A DNA stretch of 64,000 nt from Chloranthus sessilifolius. Lineage: Eukaryota > Streptophyta > Magnoliopsida > Chloranthales > Chloranthaceae. The position numbers were made by a program, and so were the translations under genes. Position 1 is the first letter of the stretch, and each line of letters opens with the position of its first letter. The DNA is taken from NCBI GenBank assembly GCA_021018995.1, contig CM037585.1, positions 121,170,331 to 121,234,330 of the forward strand, in the 5' to 3' direction. This document shows positions 1-10,960 of this stretch, piece by piece. Below the pieces are notes generated by a model. That model was not told the DNA's origin. It was given only the letters and a program-made list of their open reading frames with translations, and ran no database searches.

Positions 1-1802
1 GACAATTGTTATAAAGTATTCCCTGGGAATACGACCCAAGCCCCTTTCTCACTAGGCGGCGGCGTTAAATATCACTCAACATCCCTGGGATGTGCTTACT
101 ATTACGGATAAACCTCCGCACTGGTGTACGGATTGGCCGCCGTACCGGTCACGAATATCCTGCCGCGTCAGTCGTGAGTATCCCGCCACGTCGGTGGGGT
201 ATCCTATCAAACCTCAAATAACAAAAATAACATGCGCTTTACATATAGTTGTTCACCGTGTAAGTCTGCTATCTTATATCTGTTAGGCCTCAACAGTAAT
301 TATTCAATCATACGTATACATCCCCGGGATGTATACATACCCACATCACACCTGATGCCTTTATTACTTTCTCATCCCCTGGGGATGTCTCATTCTCATT
401 AGATTACTTGATCTTAATTACTTGCATCACACAGATGCCTTTATCACATTCTTAGTGTCACACACGCACCCATTTTTTATAAAGCTTTTCATAGTTAAAA
501 TAATTTCAATTCTGATAATTATATCACTACATACATGCTCTTAAAATTAAAGTACATGTTCAAGGTGTTCCCTACCTCAATTCTCTGAAGGTCCAAGCAT
601 CGAGGTCCCACGTGGCTCCTTGTGCTCGCTTTCACGCGTACCACCTATGGTACATCATAACACATGCAATACATCACTAAAGATGTAATGAAGAAGGTCC
701 TGGACCCTCCATGAATCTCAAAGAACACTTAGAAAGTTAAGCAAAACTGTCAAAGTCTATTAATCGATTCCCAAAATCGATTAATTGAAATACAATTCGA
801 TTAATCGATTCCCAAAATTGATTAATCGAAACCCAAATCGATTAATTGATTCTCAAAATCGATTAATCGAGATTCAAATTCGATTAATCGATCCCAAATC
901 GATTAATCGAATTCTCCAACATAATGAAGTCGATTCTCAAATCGAGTGGTCGAAAGTCTGAAATCGATTAGTCGATCCCAAATCGATTAATCGAATTCCA
1001 AAATTGATTAATCGATTTCCCAACTCAATTAGTTGATTTCTCTAGGTCTCTTTTCTCCAGCCACTGGAGGTACCCAGTCGATTAGTCGATTTCCAAATCG
1101 ACTAATCGAAATCCAAATCGATTAATCAAAATACAATTCAATTAATCAAAATCGGGCTTTCATGACTTTTCAACTTCCAGGCCAAAATCGATTAATCGAA
1201 CTCTAATTTCGATTAATCGATTTGATTAGATTCAGCCCCCTTCTGGGCTGTTCTTCCAAATCTTTCTCCTTTCTTTTCTATGCCTTTAATCTACCCATTT
1301 TAAACTATAGTGACTGGATCTTAACCATCATACATCTATGCCTTAACTTCAATTTAAAACTTACCTCAAGAATCCCCTCAAGGAATTTATTTGTTGAGTT
1401 TGATGCTAGGGTTCCATCATTTGCTTCACGATCTCAATCGCTTTGAATCCATCAATGAATGCTCTAATTAGTCCTTTAATTTGCATTCACTTCTTTCTTA
1501 ATAACTCCTCTTTACTCCTCTCTCTCTCCTCTTAACTCTCTCTTCAACAACCAAAGCAAAAAAAACTAGGATTATTAAAACCCTTTTATTCTCTCTCCTG
1601 CCTTGTGTGTTAAACACATACATCAGAGATAGGTGTATGTAGTCCTAAACCAACAACATTCACTACACTTAAGTCACCTTTGCATCACGTTAGTTCATCC
1701 CTCCATGAATTCTAAGTTTGACCATCACTTGATCAAATCTACGATCAATCGGGCACAGATCTCGAGGTTAAAGTCAAGCAATCAACTTTTCGGGATATTA
1801 CA
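1..1802 (-). repeat. 3' LTR of E1, truncated by window start
   Basis: Matches the right-hand LTR from about 10513 to 12232 and ends on the plus strand in TTACA, so on the minus strand it opens TGTAATATC. It holds about 80 bp that are missing from the other LTR, inside the palindrome array near 760-850. Small reading frames at 92-286, 1222-1446 and 1633-1839 recur in other LTR copies only because the LTR is repeated; none looks like a gene. Confidence 0.93.
750..1230. promoter_or_regulatory. TCGATTAATCGA palindrome array in E1 3' LTR
   Basis: The 12-bp perfect palindrome TCGATTAATCGA occurs exactly about seven times by eye, with many one- or two-base variants (TCGATTAGTCGA, TTGATTAATCGA). Spacing is irregular, about 20-40 bp. 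A CACTGG...CCAGTCGA inverted module sits at about 1062-1082. The same words recur in the internal promoter at 3830-4430. Confidence 0.85.
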
Positions 1803-1815
1803 TTCTCCCCACCTT
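1803..1815 (-). other. Polypurine tract of E1
   Basis: On the minus strand this reads AAGGTGGGGAGAA directly before the LTR start TGTAATATC. E3, E4 and E5 carry nearly the same tract at the same place, which fixes the 3' LTR boundary and the element's orientation. Confidence 0.85.
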
Positions 1816-2077
1816 GGGAATTTTCATCCTCGAAAATAACCCAAGGGTGTGTCGTTGCTTGGGTACCCCACACTCAGGGAGTCGCGTACCCACCCACAAA
1901 ATGACGCACACATTACATAGTACAAGCAAACAGAAATGACGTAGAAATTACATGCTGAAGAAAACTGATCTAGATTTCATAAATTTCCAAAATGTACAAC
2001 TTGTTTAATTACATCATTTCAATTACATCAAAAGTGCCAAAATCAGTGATACAAAAAGAAACATCCTCGTCTCAGTC
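1816..2077 (-). other. E1 3' untranslated stretch between aORF and PPT
   Basis: No gene is visible. The plus-strand text just after the PPT (TTTTCATCCTCGAAAATAACC) is shared with E3, E4 and E5, so it belongs to the element's 3' end. Confidence 0.6.
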
Positions 2078-3580
2078 TCACGCCGTCCCCTCTCTTGGAG
2101 GATCTGATGTAGGGGCAGGCTGCTCTAGTGGGCTGGATTTGTGGTGGTCGTCTCCGTGGTTTGTGGGTGACCGTCTCAATTTGTTGTCTTTGGCATCGAG
2201 CTAGATGCATCGGTTGTAGAGGTACCCGCGTGGAAGACTGGACTCGTGTGGAAGGCGGTCCGACCTACTGTCCACGCCTCCTCCTGTGCAAGGCGCTGCT
2301 GGTAGTCTAACGGATAGATGTACCGCATAGTGTGGTATATAAGAAAGTCCATCCGCCGGTTCATCCGCTTGTTGTTGGCCTCCATCCTGGCCAACACTTC
2401 CTCGATCGTCGGAGCCTGGCGAGCCTCTCACCGGTGATATGAAGAAGTGGGTATCGCTGCCGCAAACTGCGCTGGCAGCGTAGGAGATGCAGTGGTATGG
2501 GAGGGTGCTCCCTCCGTTGGTGGCTCAATCGGGTGTGCCCCACCCACGGGCGGGCCCTGATGTGGTGGTGGTGGTGCCACTGGTGCTGCTACTGCTGGTA
2601 CTACTGGTGCAGGACCCGGAGCCGGTAGGGTCCGCTTCAATAAATTGTAGCTACGGCTCCATGAAGAGTTCGAAAATGTCTTCACTCGGTCCGTTGCCCT
2701 CTCCTCATGGGGCGATATCACGTACCCGGGAGCATTGGAGTAACACTCCAACATGCTCGAGATGAGTCGAGCGTAGGGCATCTTTTCTTTGGGCCTCAAG
2801 TTGCCCTTCATCAACTTGCCCTTAATGTATCTCATCCCCTCTAGGATGAGCATCGTGGCGTCAAACCAACGGCCACAAAAGGCCACATAGAGTGCCTGTT
2901 GCACTTTCTCCACCCTTTTAGTGTCGTGTCTCAACGGGTAGAGGTTACACTTGATTATGGACTCAAGCATCCACATGTAGTGGGGAAGGTGGACCCTCTT
3001 AATGGAGGATCCCGACCCCTTCTTCCCGTTGGTCATGCGGGTCATGATCTCCTCAAATCTCACCTCCTCCACGAAGGGTGGAAGGAGGGTGGTCTCGGGT
3101 GCGGGTGCGAAGTCGAGGTAACATTCAAGTACCTCATGGATGTGGCGACGGGTGAATGTGTAGTCGCGACCCTCTATGGTGGTCTTGACTACGTCATCGG
3201 TAGGTCCGTCCACGAGACCTTGGTAGAATAGTCTAACCAACTGACCCACGGATTGGTTTCAAGATATTGCCGAGTCCGGCTTTTAGAAGGTAATTATGAG
3301 CCCATTGGGTCTCGCCCGATACATTGGGGTTTGTAAAAAGGGTTTGATCGATGATGTACTCGATCTCAAAGGTCTTAGCCGCCCACCACTCGTTGGGTTG
3401 AAGTACATTGGTGGGTGGTGGTGGCATGCACGTAGACTCGCGCGAAGCCGCGCTTGTCGAACCGGAGGTGGTCTCCGATGCCGACGGTGATGGGGTAGGT
3501 GGTGGCGGTGCAGCGTTCTTACGCCCGACCGAGAGTTTGGAGGTTGCCTTCTTTGAAGACAAATGGGTTTTAGGCGGCAT
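2078..3580 (-). pseudogene. E1 aORF (putative plant transposon protein-like), broken
   Basis: Starts at ATG 3580 (MPPKTHLSSKK...) with a Ser/Pro/Ala-rich, basic N-terminus, then NEWWAAKTFEIEYIIDQTLF, a globular region with VRLFYQGLVDGPTDD, EGRDYTFTRRHIHEVLE, YMWMLESIIKCNLYPLRHD, FCGRWFDATMLILEGM and KMPYARLISSMLECY, and a Pro/Ala-rich linker. This layout resembles the 'putative plant transposon protein' accessory-ORF family; I could not run a profile search. An 11-nt net deletion near 3240, compared with E4, shifts the frame. A TGA at 2428-2430 follows ...SSYHR, yet the same frame continues with VLARMEANN and MNRRMDFL down to 2176. A TGA at 2078-2080 matches the conserved last codon of the E3 and E4 copies. 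It lies downstream of pol, in sense, where an env would be, but has no signal peptide or membrane segment. Confidence 0.7.
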
Positions 3581-3803
3581 TTTTGCAAAAATAGGATAAA
3601 ACTAATATTTTTATAGCTCAAATAGAAAGAAAAGACTCAAATCTAGGGTTTACCTTAGGTTTTTTAGCAGAAGGCACGCAATTTCAATCCGAAATCGATC
3701 CGAAAAGCTCTAACCCTAGATAGCTCGGTCGGTTGGAGAAGAAGAAGAAGGTGCGTAAAAATGAAAACTCCAAATGATTTCGAATGGGGAGAAATCCCTT
3801 CGA

Positions 3804-3815
3804 TTTATATATATA
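3804..3815 (-). promoter_or_regulatory. TATA box of the E1 aORF promoter
   Basis: On the minus strand TATATATATAAA lies between the palindrome array (upstream) and the aORF ATG, about 225 nt downstream. E2, E3 and E4 have a TATATATAT box at the same place. Together with the array this looks like an internal promoter separate from the LTR. Confidence 0.6.
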
Positions 3816-3829
3816 GGCTCTTGCTCGAT

Positions 3830-4430
3830 TAATCAATTTCCAAAGTCGATTAATCGAGATTCAAAACTAGGTTAAGCTACGCGAAATCGATTAATCGATT
3901 TCCAAAATTGATTAGTCGAAACTCAAAATCGATCAATCAAAACCATTTTGATTAATCGAAATCATATCCGTTAAAAATTTTAAGTTTTGGAGCTCACTGG
4001 TGTGAGCCAGTCAATTAATCGAAATTCATTTCGATTAATCAAAATTCATTTCGATTAATCGAAATGATAAAATCGATTAATCGAGACATCTCGATTAATC
4101 GAAATCGTGCAGTCCCTCAAATTTTTTCCAAATTCATTAAGTAACTCGATTAGTCGAACTTCCAATTCGATTAATCGAAATCTCAAATCGATTAATCGAA
4201 TTGTTCTTCGATTAATCGAAATCACATAAAATTCTTCAAATTCCTCAAAAATTCTTAAGTTATTCGATTAATCGAACCTCCAGATCGACTAATCGAAATC
4301 CAAAATCGATTAATCGAAACCCAGATCGATTAATCGAAATTTCCCTTCTTTCATTTCCTGAATCCACATCAAATTTCCAGTCACTGTTACATGCCAGTCG
4401 ACTAATCGACCAAAATCGATTAATCGGTTT
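3830..4430. promoter_or_regulatory. TCGATTAATCGA palindrome array upstream of E1 aORF
   Basis: Eleven exact copies of TCGATTAATCGA are countable between 3846 and 4340, with variants around them. CACTGG...CCAGTC inverted modules lie near 3995-4015 and 4381-4400. The same two components make up the LTR array. The stretch between the pol stop and the aORF (3581-4658) holds this array and the TATA box but no gene. Confidence 0.85.
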
Positions 4431-4658
4431 TGATCAAATTCTTTAAACTTTCAAAATTTTTTGTTTCCTTGATTTCTCTTGGTAACTTATGATACCAACT
4501 GTCATTGGTTCCACTAAACACTTCATCACGGCATTTAAATTACAAACATGCTTGGTATCATATGATTTCCCTTTGATAAATTGATCATAAGATCGATATT
4601 AAATTACAACATATGATTTAAATCCACAAACATGCTTGTGGTGATACAATTTTAGCTC

Positions 4659-5090
4659 TCAAATTGTTGCAAACAAGGCCGGGTATTGTTCTTTCACGTC
4701 GACCTCTCGTTCCCATGTAGCTTCCTCGGCCGGATGATGCTTCCATCGGACAAGTACTAATGAAATCACTTTTGTTTGTAACACTTGTTCCTTTCGATCC
4801 AAAATTTCCACCGGCTCTTCGATCATAGTCATGTCCTCATGCATCTCAAATGATTGACCACTCAACACGTGGTCAGGGTCATTAAGATACTTCCTGAGCA
4901 TAGATGTATGGAAGACATTATGATTATGTACTTGATCAAATAACGGTGGCAATCCAATGCGGTAAGGAACTTCCCCTACTCGACCCAAAACTTCAAACGG
5001 TCCAAGATAGCGGGGACTTAGCTTTCCTCTCTTTCCAAACCTCATCACCCCCTTCATAGGTGGCACTTTCACAAACACGTGTTCACCCAC
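4659..5090 (-). pseudogene. E1 integrase C-terminus with chromodomain
   Basis: Begins GEHVFVKV, continues through SPRYLGPFEVLGRVGEV and PYRIGLPP (the usual integrase C-terminal tail) and ends in a chromodomain-like segment with LVRWKHHPAEEATWE near residues 110-126 and a YPALF tail. In chromoviruses this segment helps target integration to heterochromatin. It is in frame with the integrase core upstream; a TAG at 5133-5135, where a Gln codon is expected in the SR-x-KSYAD motif, separates them. Confidence 0.85.
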
Positions 5091-6347
5091 CTTGAAGTCT
5101 ACACTTGTCCGCTTGATATCGGCGTAGCTTTTCTATCTGCTCTGAGCCGCTTTGAGTTTTGGCCTTATCATTCGAACATAGGTGGCATTATCTTCAAGTA
5201 TCTCGGGTCCCAAAACAAATTTCTCCCCGGTTTCTTCCCAATTGATGGGCGATCTACATCGCCGTCCGTAAAGTGCTTCATATGGTGCCATCCCAATGCT
5301 CATCTGAAAGCTGTTGTTATATGCAAACTCAATCAAGGGTGGGCGCTGATCCCACGACCCTTGCAATTCTAACATACATGCCCTAAGCATGTCCTCAATG
5401 ATCTGATTGACCCTCTCAGTTTGTCCGTCGGTTTGCGGATTGAATGTCGTACTAAAATCTAGTCGTGTTTCCATTCCTTCTTGAAATTTCCTCTAGAACT
5501 TTGATGTATACAATGGGTCACGGTCTGAAACAATGCTACTCGGAATCTCATGCAAACGAACAATCTCTTTCATATACAGCTCTGTCAGTCTTCCCGCCGT
5601 GTACATCGTGTTGTAAGGCAAGAAGTGCACTGACTTGGTCAATCGATCGACCACTACCCATATGGCATTGTACCTCTTTACCGTACACGGTAGTCCAATA
5701 ATAAAGTCCATAGAGATCGATTCCCACTTCCATTCCGGTATAGGTAGGGGCTACAATAGACCTGCGGGGTGTCTATGATCGATCTTCACTTGTTGGCACG
5801 TCAAACACCGTGACACGTACTCTGCCACATCTTGTTTCAAGCCTCTCCACCAGTAATTCTTTTTCAAATCTTGATACATCTTTATGCTTCCCGAGAGGAT
5901 AGCATAGCTTGATTTGTGTGATTCATCCAGAATTGTTCGTCGTAGGTCGGCGTTATTCGAAATACAGAAGCGGCCCTTGAACAATAAGGAACCATCCTCC
6001 TTGATCAAAAACTCATATGTAATGCCTTCAGTTACATCTTGACGAATCTTTGTTAGTGCCGGGTCTTTCATCTGTAGTTCATGGATATGCTTAAATATCA
6101 CCGGTCTCACTGAGATATTAGCCAAGAAGGCTCCTGTAGCTTGTGACTCAATGTTTACATCATATAGTGTCAGATCTTCAAACAGTTTCCATCTGTGCAT
6201 ACCCAAAATTAAACTAGCCAATTGAGCTAAACTCTTTCGACTCAAGGCGTCTGCCACCACATTAGTCTTGCCTGGATGGTACTGTATGGAGCAGTCATAG
6301 TCCTTGAGAAACTCCATCCAACTGTGCTGCCTCATATTTAGTTCCTT
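5091..6347 (-). pseudogene. E1 integrase (zinc finger and catalytic core), broken
   Basis: The HHCC finger is visible (SHKSSYAI..., ...CLTCQQVK), but the second His is replaced by Leu (ILSGS where E4 has IHSGS). The core keeps the first Asp (ISMDFIIGLP context), the second (SIVSDRDPLY) and the Glu of TDGQTERVNQ. A TAG replaces Trp after TSKF near 5492. The YNNSFQ and [14 protein letters not shown] motifs follow. The enzyme joins retrotransposon cDNA to the host chromosome; this copy is interrupted several times and should be dead. Confidence 0.85.
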
Positions 6348-7639
6348 TTATGTAAACAGATATCTGAGGCTCTTATGATCGGTGAAAATCTCAAAAGTCT
6401 CACCGTACAAGTAATGTCTCCAAATCTTGAGCGCGAAAGTGACCGCTGCTAATTCCAGGTCATGTGTCGGATAATTCTTCTCATGCTCTTTCAACTGTCT
6501 CGACCCATACGCTATCACCTTTTTGTATTGATTAAGCACACAGCCCAAACCAGTATACGAAGCATCGCTATACACTGCAAACCCTCCACTGCCTGAAGGT
6601 ATAGCTAACACTGGAGCTGAAGTGAGTCTCTTCTTAAGTTCTTGAAAACTCTTCTCGCATGCCTCACTCCATTCAAACCTTGCATCTTTCCGTGTAAGTC
6701 TCGTGAGTGGTCCTGATATTTTTGAAAAACCCTCAACAAAACGTCGGTAAAACCTGCTAATCCTAGGAAACTACGAATGTCGGTCACGGTCTTTGGTTGC
6801 TCCCAATTTACTACTACTTCGATCTTTGCTGGATCTACAGTGACACCAAGCTTTGAGACAACATGTCCCAAAAAGCTAACCTCTTGTAACCAAAACTCAC
6901 ATTTGCTGAGCTTGGCATACAGTTGGTGTTCACGTAGAGTCTGTAGGGCTATCCTCAAATGCTTTTCATGCTCTTCTTCTAATTTTGAATAGATCAGGAT
7001 GTCATCAACAAACACTACGACACAAGAGTCTAGGTGTGGTTTAAACACCCTATTCATCAGATCCATGAATGACGCCGAGGCATTTGTCAACCCAAACGGC
7101 ATCACTAGGAATTCATAGTGTCCATATCGAGTCCTGAATGCAGTCTTCTAAATATCCTCTGCCTTGGCTCTCAACTGATGGTATCCCGATCTCAGATCGA
7201 TCTTAGAGAAATACTTCGCTCCTTACAGTTGATCAAACAAGTCACCTATCCTAGGCAAAGGGTATCTGTTCTTGATGGTAAGTTTGTTCAATTGTCGATA
7301 GTCAATGCACAAACGCATTGACCCATCTTTCTTCTTTACAAACAAGACCGGTGCTCCCCATGGAGACACGCTTGGTCTAACAAAACCCTTATCCATTAGC
7401 TCTTATAGCTGCTCTTTCAACTCCTTCAACTCAGCAAGAGCCATTCTGTATGGTGCTTTAGAAACAGGCTCCGTTCCTGGTGCTAAGTCGATGGCGAATT
7501 CTACTTCTCTCTCTAGAGGTAATCCGGATAACTCCTCTAAAAATACGTCGGCGAAGTCTCGCACAACTGCTATCTCAGATATAACATTCTTCTCCTCTTT
7601 ATGTTTCTTCAAAAATGCCAAGTATCCACTACACCCTTT
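6348..7639 (-). pseudogene. E1 reverse transcriptase and RNase H, broken
   Basis: The RT palm motifs MPFGLTNA and FVDDILIYS, with the catalytic Asp pair, are intact at about 7105-6990; SFLGLAGF ends the RT core. RNase H has [25 protein letters not shown] and [11 protein letters not shown], so its acidic residues are kept. Defects: an in-frame TAG at 7148-7150 just before KTAF, a TAA in the finger region, and a one-base loss near 6750 that moves frame between RT and RNase H. It copies the element RNA into cDNA in the particle. Confidence 0.88.
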
Positions 7640-8079
7640 TCTGATCAATCGCTCGGCCCTGACTGCCGAGATAAGTGGTAGGTGTGTCGACCTCTCTCCT
7701 CTAAATCTAAATGATCTCCTCGTATTGGGTCTGAAGATAACGACCTTGTTCTTATAATCTACCGTCGCACAGTGAGTTGATAACCAATCCATGCCAAGGA
7801 TCACGTCGAATCCTTACATGTCTAACTGAATTAGGTTCGCCGGTAGCTCAAAGACATCTCCTTCCATGACCCTCATGATCATGGAGTTGCAACCCTTTTC
7901 GGTATCAACCGATTTCCCAGTAGGAATAGTCACGGTTAAAACGAAGTCTAACTCCTCTGGGTCGACTTTCATCCTCTTTGTGAAGCGAGGTGTAACAAAT
8001 GAGTGGGTAGATCCCGGGTCTATCAACACTCGAGCTTCGTATGTCACGTCGCTTCCCTTCTTATATATTTGTAACGTAC
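7640..8079 (-). pseudogene. E1 aspartic protease, second exon start
   Basis: The retropepsin-like domain has the active-site motif [10 protein letters not shown], the second conserved motif VILGMDWLS, and a [10 protein letters not shown] tail leading into RT. The first base is set by the intron's AG at 8080-8082, which restores the gag frame. A TAA breaks the frame near 7811 (before [10 protein letters not shown]). The protease cuts the Gag-Pol precursor. Confidence 0.82.
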
Positions 8080-8227
8080 CTACTCATGCATACACACATA
8101 TATAGTTTCTATCATTATACTAGAATTTATCACATGTAAGTTTCTTCTTATATTTTTCTAAATATAGATGCACCTTCTCTATCTAAAAATTTCAAGAATT
8201 GAAATTCTTTATTTAAAAGAAGCTCAC
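8080..8227 (-). other. Predicted intron between E1 gag and protease
   Basis: On the minus strand the stretch starts GTGAGC after CAAG and ends GAGTAG before GTACG; it is 148 nt and AT-rich. Removing it joins the gag and protease frames in phase 1 through one Gly codon. E3 (45880-46022) and E4 (from 59992) show the same donor, acceptor and phase. Confidence 0.75.
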
Positions 8228-9626
8228 CTTGAATGACATCGTTTGTGTTCTGAGCCTCTTGAGCTGTGACTGCGTAGGCTCTTCCTTCGACGATCAGCTT
8301 CCTCGCTTGTATAGGTCGTGGAATAGGTACTGAAGCCATCTTTCCTTTGTTCATCTCAGGGCATTCCTTGATCAAGTGACCCACCTTGCCACATCGAAAG
8401 CAACCCCGAGTGCCTATCCTATAGTCCGTTGTCCTGTGAGGCTTGCCACACTTGGCACAAGTCTCACGAGGTGTGGAAGAAGCTGCTAGAGAAGCACCCT
8501 GTGTGACTGTAGCGCCTGTAGTAATAGCAGGGCTCTCGTAGCGTATCGATCTCCCTGATGCAAGCAATGGAAATCTCTGCTGGTTGCTCTACTACGTCGG
8601 TCTCCCATAACCTCCATGGAACGGTGGTTTCTGGTTATTTGGTATGAACCTCGGCTTTTTGTTCATAGGTTCATAATTTCCTGTTCTGCTCTGATCAGTG
8701 TTCCACCTTCCTTGTTGCTCTCTCTGACGGTATTTATTATTATTCTCTTCCTCTACTACGAGTGCTTTTCTCATGACCTCACCATACGTCCTCAGTTGGA
8801 ATGGTGCTACTCCTCCCCTCACGTCCGGCTTCAAACCTTGTTGAAACCTCTTTGCTTTCATCATCTCTGTGATGACGTAGTCAAGCGCAAAGCGAGCGAG
8901 CCGCATGAACTCCACTCCATATTCTCTCACAGTCATCTTCCCTTGCACCAATTGCAAAAATTGAATTTCCATCTGGTTCCTCACCACCTTTGAAAAATAC
9001 TGCTTGTTGAACTCTTCAACAAACTCATCCCGTGTCCAGGGCATATCTGGAGTCTCCTGAGCCCTAGTCCGTGAAACGGACTTCCACCAAGGCCCAGCCT
9101 CTCCGTCTAGCATGTAGGCTGCCCAACGGACGCTCTCGTCCTCCGTGCACGTCAGTACACTAAATACTTTCTCCATCTCACTTAGCCAATGCTCTGCCAC
9201 TATGGGTTCTCCCTGTCTAAAAAAACTAGGAGGTCTCATCCTCCTAAACTCAGTAAACGCTGAAGATGCTGGCGGTGTCGGAGCCACTAGAGGTGTCGGT
9301 GGCTGATGCTGCTCATGAGCTGTATGAGCTGCCAAAGATGGTGCCTGTTGAGCCATAGCAGCTGCCATGGTCTGCATGGTGTGCATCATCCTCTAACGCT
9401 CCTCTCTATCCTCATTCTTTTCTCTAACTCTTTCCTGTTCTCTCTGATCTCGATCCTGACGATCTCAATCCTGAGCCTCTGCCTGATCTTGGCTTCCTTG
9501 GCCACCACTGCCAGAAGCCCCTCCATCTCCTATGGGTACTCTATTGGTATCCGAGATAAAATCATCTCGACTATGCAAGCTTCTGTTATGACCGCCCCTG
9601 GGTCGGCCCCTTCCTCTAGAAGATAT
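8228..9626 (-). pseudogene. E1 gag, broken
   Basis: The Retrotrans_gag core runs from EFRRMRPPSFF through HWLSEMEKVFSVL, WAAYMLDGEAGPWW and RDEFVEEFNKQYF to KRFQQGLKPDVRGG. Two zinc knuckles follow: the first has lost its last Cys (CAKCGKPHRTTDY), the second is intact (CFRCGKVGHLIKEC). The start aligned with E3's ATG (SYRGRGRPRGG context) reads ATA at 9624-9626, so the start codon is lost. Upstream stops include a TGA for CGA and a TAG for CAG (E3 has Gln there). Gag forms the particle and binds element RNA. Confidence 0.88.
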
Positions 9627-9715
9627 AACGATCTGCACGTGAAAACAAAGTTTTCATTAGCAGAAGTCCCTATGTTCTGACAAAAGAATGATTGTCAGAG
9701 TTTCTAAAAGAAATT

Positions 9716-9727
9716 GCTCTGATACCA
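9716..9727 (-). other. Primer binding site of E1
   Basis: TGGTATCAGAGC on the minus strand is complementary to the 3' end of plant initiator tRNA-Met. It lies two bases inside the 5' LTR end. Confidence 0.9.
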
Positions 9728-10589
9728 ACTGTGACAGCACGGATTTTGATACCCCAAAACCCGTGCCATCAGCACAGTCCTCCAGACCGCGCCCCAAAGC
9801 TATGCACGGAACATTAGTATAACAAGTACAATTAAAAAAATAAAGCAAATAATCTCATAAAGCGGAAACGGTTAATATGCCCAACTGACATACGCAAAAG
9901 ACAGTTCTACTTTCATGCCACTGCATGAACAGAGAACCGACCCGAACCATCGGTGATAAACAGATCACCCCAGATGGTTCGCTAAAAGAATAATTCAATT
10001 TAATTACATGTTTAACAAAAAGAAGGCTTGACATACCAAGCCGTACAATTAGCTCTCAAAAACTACTCTCTGTCAAAGTACACAGCAGAGTCTCCTAGAA
10101 GAAGTCCTCGAGTGGAGGCTCCAACTCGTCTCCAGGTACATAATCCGAATCACCCGGATCTACGTCTACCGAAGCCTCAGCTGCTGCTATCAGTGAACCT
10201 GCGACATATAGACTAAAGGGTGAGCTACATCCTAGCTCAATAGGGAACAAACACAATGAACATATAAATTAAGACTCACATATATTCCATGATATTCTAA
10301 GCATGATGTGTCTATACATTTTCTAGAAAACAATTTAAAAGCTGATAAATTTCATTCAAGTTTACTGGTAATTAGTATGTCTTACTTTACTATTGATTTA
10401 TCATGAATGACACTGAACAGGCCTAAAGCAAAACTTAAATCTTCAACTTAAGTAATCCCCGAGTAATATAGCATCGAGCCCCGATGAGATACCCTTCATC
10501 GTCGTCTAAATAGACAGTTGTTATAAAGTATTCCCTGAGAATACGACCCAAGCCCCTTTCTCACTAGGCGGCGGGGTTAAATATCACTC

Positions 10590-10960
10590 AACATCCCTAG
10601 GATGTGCTTACTGTTACGGATAAACCTCCGCACTGGTGTACGGATTGGTCGCCGTACCGGTCACGGATATCCTGCCGCGTCAGTCGTGGGCATCCCGCCA
10701 CGTCAGTGGGGTATCCTATCAAACCTCAAATAACATAAATAACATATGCTTTACATATAGTTGTTCACCGTGTAAGTGTGCTATCTTATATCAGTTAGGC
10801 CTCAACAGTAATTATTCAATCATATGTATACATCTCTAGGATGTATACATACCCGCATCACACCTGATGCCTTTATTGCTTTCTCATCCCCTGGGGATGT
10901 CTCATTCTCATTAGATTGCTTGATCTTAATTACTTGCATCACACAGATGCCTTTATCACA
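10590..10960. repeat. CATC...GATG short inverted-repeat series in E1 LTR
   Basis: Successive short hairpins such as ACATCCCTAGGATGT, CATCACACCTGATG, CATCCCCTGGGGATG and CATCACACAGATG. Equivalent series occur in every E-type LTR (about 80-440, 13660-13960, 38300-38600, 48390-48690, 52015-52325, 60885-61200), including the otherwise divergent E2. Confidence 0.7.

Noticed and set aside
1633-1839. Small conserved LTR protein (similar frames at 12063 and elsewhere)
   Set aside because: The frame recurs only because the LTR itself is repeated; no recognisable domain or coding signature.
2078-3580. Envelope-like gene, because it lies after pol
   Set aside because: No signal peptide, transmembrane helix or fusion-like segment; rich in Pro/Ser and soluble-looking.
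3830-4430. CRISPR-like array of palindromic repeats
   Set aside because: Spacing is irregular, units vary, no cas genes exist and the context is a plant retrotransposon.
9716-9727. tRNA-Met gene fragment
   Set aside because: Only a 12-nt primer complement next to an LTR, with no tRNA arms.
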